The notes: generated by a model from the letters alone, not told the origin. Counted from the first letter of the stretch, positions 34,152 to 42,582 are shown. The stretch is 51,603 nt of DNA from Candidatus Puniceispirillum sp. (GCA_016780525.1 JADHLR010000001.1:1-51603), one strand, 5' to 3'. Numbers and translations: made by a program.

Positions 34152-34970
34152 TTAGAGCGTAACCTCGGCAGTCATCGTCACGGTACCATTCGCCGCCCTG
34201 ACGCAACAGCCAAGCTGGCCAGCCTCAATTGGGTCTGCATCCACCATAATCGGATCGCTGCAAACCAGCGGGCTGACCCCACGATAGGCCATTTTCTGGG
34301 GCTGTTTGCCATTAATCTGGCAGGCCAGATTAAGCATCAATGTTGCCTGCAACGGGCCATGAACCAACAGCCCGGCATGTCCCTCACTCTGCGTCGAATA
34401 GGGCAAATCATAGTGAATCCGGTGGCCGTTAAAGGTCAGCGCGGAATAGCGAAACAACATCACCGGGTCAGCATTCACCTGCCAACGATGCGCTGGCGCG
34501 GCTGGCGTGGTGGGTGCCACGGGCGGTGATGCCGGGGTAACGATCTCGCGATACACAACATCATGTCGTTCGCGCAGGACAAGTGTATCGGCAACGTGAA
34601 ATTCATGCATCACCGCAATAAAGCAAAGATTACCGCTGCGCCCGGATTTAAATGTAATATCGTCGATCCGGCTGGTTTTGCGCACCGCGTCACCAATCGC
34701 AAACTGGCCATGAAACTCCACCCAGCCGCCAGCCCACATACGCCGCTCATAGGGGATTTCCGGCAAAAACCCACCCAGCTTTGGATGGCCGTCTGCGCCC
34801 AGTTGATCGGCGGCAACCACATCCGGGGCCAGACACCAGAACAAGCCGGGCGGTACCGGCTGATCAGCAAAGCAATGCGGTGCCAAACTCTGCTTAAAAT
34901 GCTCAACCATTCGCGGCGTGATGCTGTCATGCCGGGTGACGCTGTTGCCAATCCAACTGGAAAAATCCAT
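34152..34970 (-). CDS. MaoC/FAS1-type dehydratase, mesaconyl-C4-CoA or itaconyl-CoA hydratase-like
   Basis: Double hot-dog hydratase, 272 aa. The N-terminal half has the FAS1-like start DFSSWIGNSVTRHDSITPRMVEHFKQSL and PERRMW-type segment IPYERRMWAGGWVEF; the C-terminal half has the catalytic hot-dog helix FRYSALTFNGHRIHYDLPY. This arrangement is that of Chloroflexus Meh and Pseudomonas itaconyl-CoA hydratase. ATG at 34970 with AAGGGAAG 7 bp upstream; the frame to 35159 runs into the PrpD gene. A Pro/Ala-rich linker joins the halves. Confidence 0.82.
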   Translation of the reverse strand: MDFSSWIGNSVTRHDSITPRMVEHFKQSLAPHCFADQPVPPGLFWCLAPDVVAADQLGADGHPKLGGFLPEIPYERRMWAGGWVEFHGQFAIGDAVRKTSRIDDITFKSGRSGNLCFIAVMHEFHVADTLVLRERHDVVYREIVTPASPPVAPTTPAAPAHRWQVNADPVMLFRYSALTFNGHRIHYDLPYSTQSEGHAGLLVHGPLQATLMLNLACQINGKQPQKMAYRGVSPLVCSDPIMVDADPIEAGQLGCCVRAANGTVTMTAEVTL

Positions 34971-35016
34971 TACCACTTCCCTTTCATCCATCGTCTGATC
35001 ATTGTCTGCTGCCAGC

Positions 35017-36351
35017 CTATGACCGCAGATACCGCGCCATATCGGCGGCAGATATCGTCTCAATTGCCGCCATATTGTGCCATATCTCACCGGCCTTGGC
35101 GGCACCAAGCAGCGCGGTTGCTTTGGCCACGAGGCGGCTTTGCAGAACCGCGATATCAAGCGGCGCCATCAGATCAAATGCGTCTGTGCAAATGGTGCCT
35201 GATCCGATATCGGCCGACACCACAACGCCGCCATCACTAATCAGCTCGTCGCCGATCACGGTAACTTTGCCGGCTGTGGCAGCCAGCGCGGCATCGTCGC
35301 AGAGCGCATCATCATAGCTTTGAGTGGCAGCGGTATCAATCTGCTGCAAGACCATCGCCGCCAAAAACGCATAGCTGAATTTCACTTCGAGTCCGGTGCG
35401 TGGCCGCTTTATGTCGCATACCTTCAGCCATCTTGGATTGACCTTGATTGTCAGACTGAGCAGATTTTCGGCGGTCACATCCTGTTTTGCCATCAGCATG
35501 CGCAGCGCTTCGATCATCGCATGCGTGCCATGACAACAGGCGTGCAGCTTATGCCGGACATCAGCAAAGATAAATTTTGTCGGCGTTGTTTGTGGCCATA
35601 ATATTTCACAATCATCATGTTGCGGTTGATGCGCTGGCACAAATCCCTGCGGCCCGCCCAGCCCGTCACTGGCCGAGGTAAATCCGCGCCGGGCCAGCCC
35701 GCAGGCCTCGATCGCATTGGCCGCTGCCATGCCCGCATTAAAGGGTTTGCCCATTGTGCCAAATTGTGATTTCAGGCCGGATGCGCGGGTGCTGGCCAGC
35801 CCGAGAGCGCCGCACAAAGCCGCGCTGTCCAGCTGATATAACCGCGCCGCCGCAACGGTGGCACCAAAACAGCCAGCGGTCGCGGTTTGATGAAACCCGG
35901 CATCATAATGTCGCCGCCCCAAAACCATGCCAATGCGGCAACTGACCTCGGCACCAAGCAGGAACGCCTTGCAGACATCGGCGGCTGATGCGCCCACCTC
36001 TTCAGCCGCCGCCAGTGCCGCCGGAAAAATCGCCACCGATGGGTGCCCGACATAGGCAAAATGCGTATCATCATAATCAAGCGCATGCGAAATTGTACCA
36101 TTCGCCAGCGCCGCCGCCCGTGCCGGAAATTTTTGCGCGCTGCCGGTCACACTGGCTGTCGGCGTGCCAGCCTCGCTGGCGATAAAATCCCGCATGATCA
36201 CTGCCAACGGTTCGGCACTGCCAGCACAGCTGACCACCAGCCAGTCATAAAATGACAATTTTGCCGTGGCCAGCGCCGTCGCATCGAGCGCCGCATCATC
36301 AAGCGCCGCCAGATCCAGAATATGCGGCAACAGCTTTTCATAACGCATCAT
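35017..36351 (-). CDS. MmgE/PrpD family protein (2-methylcitrate dehydratase or cis-aconitate decarboxylase-like)
   Basis: 444 aa from the ATG at 36351, which has AAGGGA 5 bp upstream; the frame to 36387 is less likely. Family motifs: LANGTISHALDYDDTHFAYVGHPSVAIFPAALA with the catalytic-region Asp/His pair, FHQTATAGCFGATVAAARL, GLASTRASGLKSQFGTMGKPFNAGMAAANA, and KLHACCHGTHAMIEAL. The family includes 2-methylcitrate dehydratase and the itaconate-forming cis-aconitate decarboxylase. No prpB or prpC is near, whereas a CoA-transferase, hydratase and lyase suited to itaconate follow in the same operon. Confidence 0.83.
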   Translation of the reverse strand: MMRYEKLLPHILDLAALDDAALDATALATAKLSFYDWLVVSCAGSAEPLAVIMRDFIASEAGTPTASVTGSAQKFPARAAALANGTISHALDYDDTHFAYVGHPSVAIFPAALAAAEEVGASAADVCKAFLLGAEVSCRIGMVLGRRHYDAGFHQTATAGCFGATVAAARLYQLDSAALCGALGLASTRASGLKSQFGTMGKPFNAGMAAANAIEACGLARRGFTSASDGLGGPQGFVPAHQPQHDDCEILWPQTTPTKFIFADVRHKLHACCHGTHAMIEALRMLMAKQDVTAENLLSLTIKVNPRWLKVCDIKRPRTGLEVKFSYAFLAAMVLQQIDTAATQSYDDALCDDAALAATAGKVTVIGDELISDGGVVVSADIGSGTICTDAFDLMAPLDIAVLQSRLVAKATALLGAAKAGEIWHNMAAIETISAADMARYLRS

Positions 36352-36388
36352 GTGATCCCTTTCTGCACGGCGGTTATAGTGACTCATC

Positions 36389-36437
36389 GTTGCGGCGACC
36401 CATGGCTACGGTGCCCCATGGTTGCGGCGACCCATGG
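36389..36437. repeat. Two-copy repeat, 32-bp period, between the PrpD-like and ThDP genes
   Basis: GTTGCGGCGACCCATGG occurs at 36389-36405 and 36421-36437, with a related CCCCATGG between. It lies in the 209-bp divergent region; no promoter or palindrome stands out in the rest of that region. Confidence 0.85.
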
Positions 36438-36560
36438 TTACGATACTGGGAAATAAAGTCAATGCGCCACTATGGCATTGCCAATCACCGGCAATCTGTT
36501 TCATCATGGGGGCGGCCATATGCACGCCAGTTTTGTTTTACGGTAAGGCAAGTAACAGCC

Positions 36561-38186
36561 ATGACATCACCCAGCACAGCAGTTATTCAGTCTTTGGCCA
36601 ATCAGGGCGTCGAGGTCATCTTCAGCCTGTCAGGCAATCAGATTATGCCGCTTTATGACGCCTGTATTGATGCCAATATCCGCATCATCCATACGCGTCA
36701 TGAAGGCGCCGCTGTCTATATGGCAGAGGCCTATGCGCAATTCTCTGGCAAAATCGGCGTGGCGTTGGTCACCGCCGGGCCGGGTCTGTTGAATGCGGTA
36801 TCCGCGTTGTACTCGGCCGCCCGTTCAGAAACGCCGCTGTTGTTGATCAGCGGTGATGCGGCCAGCCGGCTTGACGGGCAAGGCGCGTTTCAGGAACTCG
36901 ACCAGATCAGCGTGACCCGCCCGATCACTAAATTTTCGGCGCGGCCGACACAGCCCGAAGAGATGCTGCCGGCGCTTGAAAAAACCATCACAACAGCGCT
37001 TGCCGGCACCCCCGGCCCGGTGCATCTGGCCTTGCCGTTCGACCTGTTATCAGCCAGCAATGGGTTATCAGCCAGCATCGGGATGGCACCGCTACCACCC
37101 ATTGCACCAACGGTTGCCAGCGGCCTGTCGACAACGCAGACAGCTGAACTTACCGCCGCACTGCAACGCGCCGAACGGCCGATTGTGATCACTGGCCCGC
37201 AATGCAATCAAAGCCGTCAACCCGCCGCCAATGCGGCGCTGTCTGCCAGGCTTGGCATGCCGCTTATCTGCCTTGAGTCGGCACGCGGCCTTGCTGATAC
37301 ATTTTATGGCGATTTTCCCACCATTCTGGCCTCTGCCGACCTGATTATTCTGCTGGGGAAACTTGGTGATTATGCCACCGGCCTGTTAACGCCCGGGCGG
37401 ATTTCCGGCACCGTGTCGGTCATCGCCATATTGACCGATGACCAGCCCGCACCCACCCAAAACATGCGACCGATCACGCTGATGCGGGTCGGTGCCATTA
37501 CCGCCGCCATGCAGGATCTGGCCGCTGTGGTGACGGCCGCCGATGCCGGCTGGGCGGCAGAAGTTGAAAGCATGATCGCGCGCCGCAAACCATGGACAGC
37601 TAACGGCACAGGGCGTCATCCAGCGGCGGTCGCCAGCAGCCTGCAATCGGCAATGGACTCGGCAATGGATTCGGCAAGCCAGCCCATTCTGGTTGCCGAT
37701 GGCGGTGAATTTTGCCAGTGGATTCAGGCTGGCTGCACCGCCAATACGCGCATGATCAATGGCCCGTCAGGGGCAATCGGTGGCGGTATTTGCTATGCGA
37801 TTGGGGCCAGTATCGCGCGTCCTGAGGCGACCATATTTCTGACCATGGGCGACGGCACTGCCGGGTTTTATCTTGCCGAATTTAACACCGCGGTCAGAGC
37901 TGGATGTTCGATTGTCGCACTGATTGGCAATGATTATCGCTGGAATGCTGAAGTGCAGATTCAGATCGACAATTATGGCGCAGACCGGGTGTATGGCTGT
38001 GATCTGGATGCAACGGCAAATTATGCCGATGCCGCTGCCGGGCTTGGTGCCGATGCCACCACTATTGACGCCGCCGATGATCTTGACGCCGCCCTCGCAT
38101 TGGCGCTGAAGAAACCCGGGGTCAGCTGCCTGAATATTCTGATCGAAAGCTATGCCGCACCAAAATTTATTCCGATGAAATTATAA
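36561..38186 (+). CDS. Thiamine-diphosphate-dependent enzyme, acetolactate synthase-like
   Basis: 541 aa, three-domain decarboxylase/lyase fold. N-terminal Pyr domain with the ThDP-activating Glu in RHEGAAVYMAEAYAQ; central domain about 190-330; C-terminal PP domain with the ThDP/Mg motif GDGTAGFYLAEFNTAVRAG followed by ALIGNDYRWNAE. No acetolactate synthase small subunit is near, and a housekeeping role is unlikely. Benzoylformate decarboxylase, oxalyl-CoA decarboxylase and 2-hydroxyacyl-CoA lyase share this fold; the substrate is not clear. The start is taken at 36561; the upstream frame to 36252 lacks similarity and is antisense to the PrpD gene. Two short in-frame tandem repeats lie inside. 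Confidence 0.82.
   Translation: MTSPSTAVIQSLANQGVEVIFSLSGNQIMPLYDACIDANIRIIHTRHEGAAVYMAEAYAQFSGKIGVALVTAGPGLLNAVSALYSAARSETPLLLISGDAASRLDGQGAFQELDQISVTRPITKFSARPTQPEEMLPALEKTITTALAGTPGPVHLALPFDLLSASNGLSASIGMAPLPPIAPTVASGLSTTQTAELTAALQRAERPIVITGPQCNQSRQPAANAALSARLGMPLICLESARGLADTFYGDFPTILASADLIILLGKLGDYATGLLTPGRISGTVSVIAILTDDQPAPTQNMRPITLMRVGAITAAMQDLAAVVTAADAGWAAEVESMIARRKPWTANGTGRHPAAVASSLQSAMDSAMDSASQPILVADGGEFCQWIQAGCTANTRMINGPSGAIGGGICYAIGASIARPEATIFLTMGDGTAGFYLAEFNTAVRAGCSIVALIGNDYRWNAEVQIQIDNYGADRVYGCDLDATANYADAAAGLGADATTIDAADDLDAALALALKKPGVSCLNILIESYAAPKFIPMKL
37046..37081. repeat. Two-copy 18-bp tandem repeat inside the ThDP-enzyme gene
   Basis: GTTATCAGCCAGCAATGG (37046-37063) is followed by GTTATCAGCCAGCATCGG (37064-37081). 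It encodes LSASNG LSASIG in the linker after the first domain and preserves the frame. Confidence 0.88.
37647..37678. repeat. 12-bp tandem repeat (2.7 copies) inside the ThDP-enzyme gene
   Basis: TCGGCAATGGAC, TCGGCAATGGAT and a partial TCGGCAAG follow each other (37647-37658, 37659-37670, 37671-37678). It encodes SAMD repeats between the central and PP domains. Confidence 0.85.
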
Positions 38187-38218
38187 CTTTACTCAAACCT
38201 TTGGGCGTCTCATCGGGT

Positions 38219-39175
38219 TTAGTTAAATTGCGCCTCTTTTGCCCGCACCAATGCGACCAGCGTATCGTTGTAGGGGGTGGCGATCCCCAGCGCCGCACCC
38301 AGTTCCGGCACCATGCCGTTAATCGCATCAATTTCAGATTTTTTACCGGCAAAATGGTCAAGCCGCATAGACGGGTTGGCATCCGGCATCAAAGCGGCAA
38401 ATTTAGTGCCATAGGCAACCGCATCATCAAAAGAAAAATTGATGCCTTTCGCACGGCCGATGTGATAGGCCTCTAACATACAACCAAGCGCGACTTTGCG
38501 CCGCTGCGGGTCAGCGAATAATCCGCCGATAGTGCATTCAAATGCGGTACATGGCGCGCTGCACATGACATTACAGATGAACTTTTCCCACACAAGCTGA
38601 TGAATATCGGCAAAGGCCTGGGCGTTGAATCCGGCATTTTTCCAGATCGATTCAACCCATTTCAACCGCGCTGTGTCACCGCCATTTAACTCGCCGATCC
38701 GGATCAGCCGCATGGCATTGTGATGAATATGCCCGGCAGCTTTGATCGATGCGCCAAAACCCTCGGCAACGCCAAGCAGCACATTATCAGTCGACATATG
38801 CCGGGCAATCCGGTCGCCGGCACCAAGCCCGTTCTGGATGGTCAGCACCAAAGACGCAGGATGCATCACGTTCGCGATGCCGGCGGCGGCATCGCCCACC
38901 CCGCCCGCTTTTGTCGCAATCACATACAGGTCACAGGGGCCGGCGTCTGCGACAGACGGCACCGCACGGATGCCAGCCACCACACGGTCACCGCTGGCAC
39001 CCTCCAGCCGGAGACCAGCCTCGGAAATGGCGCTGATATGCGCGGCCCAGATATCAACAACAGTCACATCATATCCCGCCTCGGCGAACAGCCCGGCATA
39101 AACTGATCCCATGGCACCAGCCCCCACGACAGCTATTTTCGGGGTGGTTTTTGGCGGTTCAAACATATCTGACAT
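38219..39175 (-). CDS. Ketopantoate reductase (PanE/ApbA) family protein
   Basis: NADPH-dependent 2-keto acid reductase of the PanE/ApbA family, 318 aa. Rossmann motif KIAVVGAGAMGSVYAGLFAEAGYDV, the family Lys in VIATKAGG, IQNGLGAGD, and the C-terminal helix region with KFICNVMCSAPC and DALVAYG-like stretches. ATG at 39175 with AAGGA 8 bp upstream. The first ten residues precede the Rossmann fold. It converges with the ThDP gene, 32 bp between the stops. True pantothenate synthesis is unproven; several paralogues reduce other 2-keto acids. Confidence 0.8.
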   Translation of the reverse strand: MSDMFEPPKTTPKIAVVGAGAMGSVYAGLFAEAGYDVTVVDIWAAHISAISEAGLRLEGASGDRVVAGIRAVPSVADAGPCDLYVIATKAGGVGDAAAGIANVMHPASLVLTIQNGLGAGDRIARHMSTDNVLLGVAEGFGASIKAAGHIHHNAMRLIRIGELNGGDTARLKWVESIWKNAGFNAQAFADIHQLVWEKFICNVMCSAPCTAFECTIGGLFADPQRRKVALGCMLEAYHIGRAKGINFSFDDAVAYGTKFAALMPDANPSMRLDHFAGKKSEIDAINGMVPELGAALGIATPYNDTLVALVRAKEAQFN

Positions 39176-39203
39176 GGTTTGTTTCCTTTTTACCTACATT
39201 ATA

Positions 39204-39252
39204 GTTGCGGGGCTTCATCATGGTTTTGGGGCTTCATCATGGTTGCGGGGCT
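39204..39252. repeat. 19-bp tandem repeat (2.6 copies), intergenic
   Basis: Units start at 39204, 39223 and 39242 with the core GGGGCTTCATCATG; the third is cut after 11 bases. It lies in the 273-bp divergent gap between the PanE-like and NMT1-like genes. The remainder of that gap shows no recognisable gene; a 63-codon frame with a TTG start is not supported. Confidence 0.9.
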
Positions 39253-39448
39253 GGCATCAGCGCTGCCGGTCAGCGTTATTTTGCCGGCGGCAACCTGTCG
39301 CGCCAACTGGCACTTTATCCATGGTTTTGCATGTTTAAAATAGTTTTCAGTCTGGAAGTTCTGCCAAGATCGGTCTAAACTTTTGCGCAAGGCGGTGCGC
39401 TATGCATACGGCTTGCATCATTATTTTCGTCAGACCATCGGAGCCCCC

Positions 39449-40336
39449 ATGAGCAAAATCAATATTCAGTTCACCTTATTTTCAGCCTTTTATTCACCAT
39501 TGATTTCGACCATGACTGGCGGGTTTTTGAAAGACGAAGGCCTTGATTATGAATGGTCTGTTGCCGAGCCCGGCGTGACCGCGATCACAGCGCTTGATAA
39601 CGGCAGCGCCGATGTCGTGCAATCAACGCTCAGTCAGGGGTTTAACACGCTGAATAAAGGCGAAACCCCGACATGTGTGCATTTTGCCCAGATCAATGAA
39701 ATGGACGGATTTTTTATCACTGGCCGGGATGCCGAGCCGGATTTCAGCTGGAACAAGCTGGAAGGTGCCGAGGTATTGGTACATCACGGCGGCCAGCCGA
39801 TGACAATGTTTAAATATGCCTGTTATAAAGCGGGCATTGATATCAACAAAATCAATATCATTGACGCTGGCAGTGGCGGCGAGATGGACGCTGCCTTTCG
39901 CGCCGGCACCGGCCAATATATTCACCAGCAGGGCCCGGCCCCGCAACAGCTGGCCGCCGATGGTGTCGGGCATGTTGTGGCGCAGCTTGGGCCGGTGATT
40001 GGTGCTTGCGGATTTTCCAGCCTTGCGGCAAACCCGGCATGGCTTGCCACTGACGAGGCCAAGGCCTTTACCCGCGCCTATATCAAAACCCGTAATTATA
40101 TGAATGACACCAGCGCTGCCGAGATTGCCAGCGCACAAAAGCCGCTATTCCCAAAGATTGACGAAGCGGTGCTGGCCGATTGTATTGGCACCTATCAGGC
40201 GATGGGGTGCTGGACCCGCCATATCGACATCACCCAAGATGGCTATGACGCCATGCTCGATATTTTTGAATATGACGGAAAATTGCCACAGCGCTATGGC
40301 TATGATCAGGTCTGCGCGCAACCGCCTGCGGTCTGA
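39449..40336 (+). CDS. NMT1/THI5-like substrate-binding-fold protein without signal peptide
   Basis: 295 aa from the ATG at 39449 (GGAG 6 bp upstream). MSKINIQFTLFSAFYSPLISTMTGGFLKDEGLDYEW and the pattern SADVVQSTLSQGFNTLNKGE resemble the solute-binding proteins of nitrate/sulfonate/pyrimidine ABC importers and the THI5/NMT1 domain. There is no signal peptide or lipobox, and no ABC permease or ATPase is near, so the protein should be cytosolic. Thi5 proteins make thiamine pyrimidine, but their Cys-rich motif is absent. A ligand sensor or enzyme is possible. The function is unknown. Confidence 0.7.
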   Translation: MSKINIQFTLFSAFYSPLISTMTGGFLKDEGLDYEWSVAEPGVTAITALDNGSADVVQSTLSQGFNTLNKGETPTCVHFAQINEMDGFFITGRDAEPDFSWNKLEGAEVLVHHGGQPMTMFKYACYKAGIDINKINIIDAGSGGEMDAAFRAGTGQYIHQQGPAPQQLAADGVGHVVAQLGPVIGACGFSSLAANPAWLATDEAKAFTRAYIKTRNYMNDTSAAEIASAQKPLFPKIDEAVLADCIGTYQAMGCWTRHIDITQDGYDAMLDIFEYDGKLPQRYGYDQVCAQPPAV

Positions 40337-40341
40337 TAGAC

Positions 40342-40428
40342 GATCATCTGGCCAGCGGTTGCTGACTCGTAATTATCTGGCCAGCGGTTGCTGGCTCGTG
40401 ATCATCTGGCCAGCGGTTGCTGGCTGGC
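40342..40428. repeat. Three-copy 29-bp tandem repeat
   Basis: Units at 40342-40370, 40371-40399 and 40400-40428 share the core ATCTGGCCAGCGGTTGCTG and differ at few positions. It lies just after the NMT1-like gene and covers the last codons of a LysR remnant on the minus strand. This and the remnant are the only structures I see in the 326-bp gap 40337-40662. Confidence 0.93.
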
Positions 40429-40563
40429 ATAGCTCTGGCCGTCTCGGCTGAGCGCGATAAAACGTTCGATAAAGGGCCGGTTGCTGTGATCGGTGCGCAC
40501 CGCCGCGCAAAGCTGACGGGTTAATCCATGTGCGGTGATCGGCCGGGTGACGATATCACCACT
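40402..40563 (-). pseudogene. Remnant of a LysR-type regulator (C-terminal tail only)
   Basis: The frame reads SGDIVTRPITAHGLTRQLCAAVR and then NRPFIERFIAL, the pattern at the end of many LysR effector domains (arginine-rich strand, then x-R-P-x-x-x-A-F helix). Nothing resembling the rest of a LysR protein lies upstream: the region 40564-40662 is unrelated and fadJ begins at 40663. I read it as the tail of a deleted regulator of the beta-oxidation genes; a chance similarity cannot be excluded. Confidence 0.4.
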
Positions 40564-40662
40564 CAAACATTGAAAACAGGCACGAGTTATGCCAGTTATA
40601 AATCTACCACGAGCGCCGTCGATAACAGGCAGCCGCTGAAACCAGAACAGAGGTGGTGAAAC

Positions 40663-42582
40663 ATGCAAGACCTAAAACATTGGTCTGTCTCGATTGACGA
40701 CGCCAATCTATGCTGGCTGACTTTGGATGTGTCTGGCAAATCAGTGAATGTGTTGACACATGCGGTCATGGCTGAGCTTGGCCAGATTATTGACTGGGTC
40801 GAGAGCCAGAGCATCATTGCCGGTGTTGGCATGTTGTCTGGCAAGCCGGGTGGTTTCGTGTATGGCGCCGATATCGCCGAATTTGAACTGCTCGCAACCG
40901 CAGATGATGTGTTGCAGCATATGCAGATGGTGCATGCTCTGTTCAACCGGATTGACTCGCTTGATGTGCCGACAATCGTTGGCATTGACGGCATTGCTGT
41001 TGGCGGCGGGCTGGAAATTGCGCTGACCTTCGACCGCATCATTACCACCGCAAGCCCCAAGACAAAATTGGGATTCCCCGAGGTCAATCTGGGGATTTTG
41101 CCGGGCTATGGCGGCAGTGGCCGGGCCTATCGGCGGATCGGCACCGCCGCGGTCACGCAAATGATGATGTCTGGCCGGCCATTGACCGCATCTGCGGCAC
41201 AGGCTGCCGGGCTGATCGACCAGACCGTTGATGATGCCGCCGCGTTACAGCCGGCGATGACAAGCTGGCTCACCGCGCAGAACCGGGCAAAGCCGCACCG
41301 CCAGCAACGTGAAACCGCGGCTGACCAGAAGGCGCTTGATGATGCCAGCGCACAGTTTTTAACACGGCTGCGCGCCGATCATACGCCAGCGCCATTTGCC
41401 ATCATCGAGCATGTCCGGCGTTACGGCCACGCCGCCGCCGCCATGAGTGCCGGTGAAATGGATATTTTTCCTGAACTTATGGTTGGGTCAACCTCAAAAA
41501 ATTTACGCCGGGTCTATTACCTGACAGATAAGGTGCGCAAAACCGCGCGCGGCGACAGCGCGATCACAAACCTGCATGTTGTCGGGGCCGGTGTTATGGG
41601 CGGTGATATCGCTGCGGTGGCGGCGATGGCCGGGCTGACAGTCAGCCTCACCGACATGAATGCCGGGGCGATTGAGACAGCCATGAACCGCGCTGCCAAG
41701 CTGTTTGAACGGCGGTTGAAAAGCGACGACAAAATCGCCGCTGCCAAACAACGGCTGCAAGCTGATCCATCGGGTGATGGTGCCGCAAGGGCTGATCTGG
41801 TGATCGAGGCTGTTGCCGAAAAACTATCGGTCAAGCAGGCCGTGTTCAAGGCGCTGGAGACAGTGATCAAACCAGACGCAATTCTGGCCACCAATACATC
41901 CGCCATTCCGCTCGAGGATATCGCCACAGCATTGCAAGATCCCAGCCGTCTTATCGGCCTGCATTTTTTCAACCCGGTGCCGGTATTGCCGCTGGTCGAG
42001 GTGATCTGGTCGCGCCATTCAGATCAGAATCTGGTCAGCCGCGGCATGCAATTTGCCGGGCAAATTGGCAAAATGCCAATCCGTTGTCAGTCAGCACCGG
42101 GCTTTCTGGTTAATCGGGCGCTGCTTCCCTATATGTTCAAAGCGGTGGAGGCTGTTGCCGCCGGCGAAAATGCCGATCAGATCGACGAGGCATTGGTCGA
42201 TTTTGGCATGCCAATGGGGCCCATTGAACTATGCGATCAGGTGGGGCTAGATGTCTGTCTTGATGTTGGCATGGTGCTTGGTATCGCGCCAGCTGCCGAG
42301 AAGATCCTGCGCGCGCATTGCGCGGCACAAAATCTGGGCCGCAAAACCGGCAGTGGTTTTTATCAATGGGATGGCAACCGGCCGATACGTCCACGCGCTG
42401 CGGTCGACGCCGCGGTGATGGCAGAGATTGCCGCCAGCATGCTGGCACCGATGATCGAGCAATGCCAGCAAGCTGTTGATGCGGGCGTTGTCGATTCGGC
42501 AGATAGTGCCGATGCCGGTATGATATTTGGCACCGGCTTTCCCGGGTTCCGTGGGGGCCCGTTGCATTGGTCAAAACAATAA
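40663..42582 (+). CDS. Bifunctional enoyl-CoA hydratase/3-hydroxyacyl-CoA dehydrogenase (FadB/FadJ-like)
   Basis: 639 aa fatty acid oxidation protein. The hydratase part has both catalytic Glu residues: Glu118 (GGGLEIALTFDR) and Glu140 (GFPEVNLGILPG). The dehydrogenase part has NAD motif VVGAGVMGGDIA and catalytic His in GLHFFNPVPVLPLVE; the C-terminal helical repeats include GFLVNRALLPYM and KTGSGFYQW. ATG at 40663 with AGAGGTGG upstream. It is shorter than E. coli FadB (about 730). Followed by a thiolase and an acyl-CoA dehydrogenase in the same direction, forming a beta-oxidation operon. Confidence 0.93.
   Translation: MQDLKHWSVSIDDANLCWLTLDVSGKSVNVLTHAVMAELGQIIDWVESQSIIAGVGMLSGKPGGFVYGADIAEFELLATADDVLQHMQMVHALFNRIDSLDVPTIVGIDGIAVGGGLEIALTFDRIITTASPKTKLGFPEVNLGILPGYGGSGRAYRRIGTAAVTQMMMSGRPLTASAAQAAGLIDQTVDDAAALQPAMTSWLTAQNRAKPHRQQRETAADQKALDDASAQFLTRLRADHTPAPFAIIEHVRRYGHAAAAMSAGEMDIFPELMVGSTSKNLRRVYYLTDKVRKTARGDSAITNLHVVGAGVMGGDIAAVAAMAGLTVSLTDMNAGAIETAMNRAAKLFERRLKSDDKIAAAKQRLQADPSGDGAARADLVIEAVAEKLSVKQAVFKALETVIKPDAILATNTSAIPLEDIATALQDPSRLIGLHFFNPVPVLPLVEVIWSRHSDQNLVSRGMQFAGQIGKMPIRCQSAPGFLVNRALLPYMFKAVEAVAAGENADQIDEALVDFGMPMGPIELCDQVGLDVCLDVGMVLGIAPAAEKILRAHCAAQNLGRKTGSGFYQWDGNRPIRPRAAVDAAVMAEIAASMLAPMIEQCQQAVDAGVVDSADSADAGMIFGTGFPGFRGGPLHWSKQ

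Noticed and set aside
34563..35240. 225-codon open frame on the plus strand
   Set aside because: Spans the hydratase-like gene and the end of the PrpD-like gene in antisense; no recognisable domain or ribosome site.
36252..36560. 103-codon N-terminal extension of the ThDP enzyme
   Set aside because: It lies antisense to the PrpD-like gene start and across the 32-bp repeat, is His/Pro/Arg-rich, and the family starts at the ATG at 36561.
39199..39390. 63-codon minus-strand frame in the gap before the NMT1-like gene
   Set aside because: Needs a TTG start without a ribosome site, runs through the 19-bp tandem repeat and matches nothing I know.
40342..40428. CRISPR-like array
   Set aside because: The three 29-bp units are directly adjacent with no spacers, so this is a simple tandem repeat.
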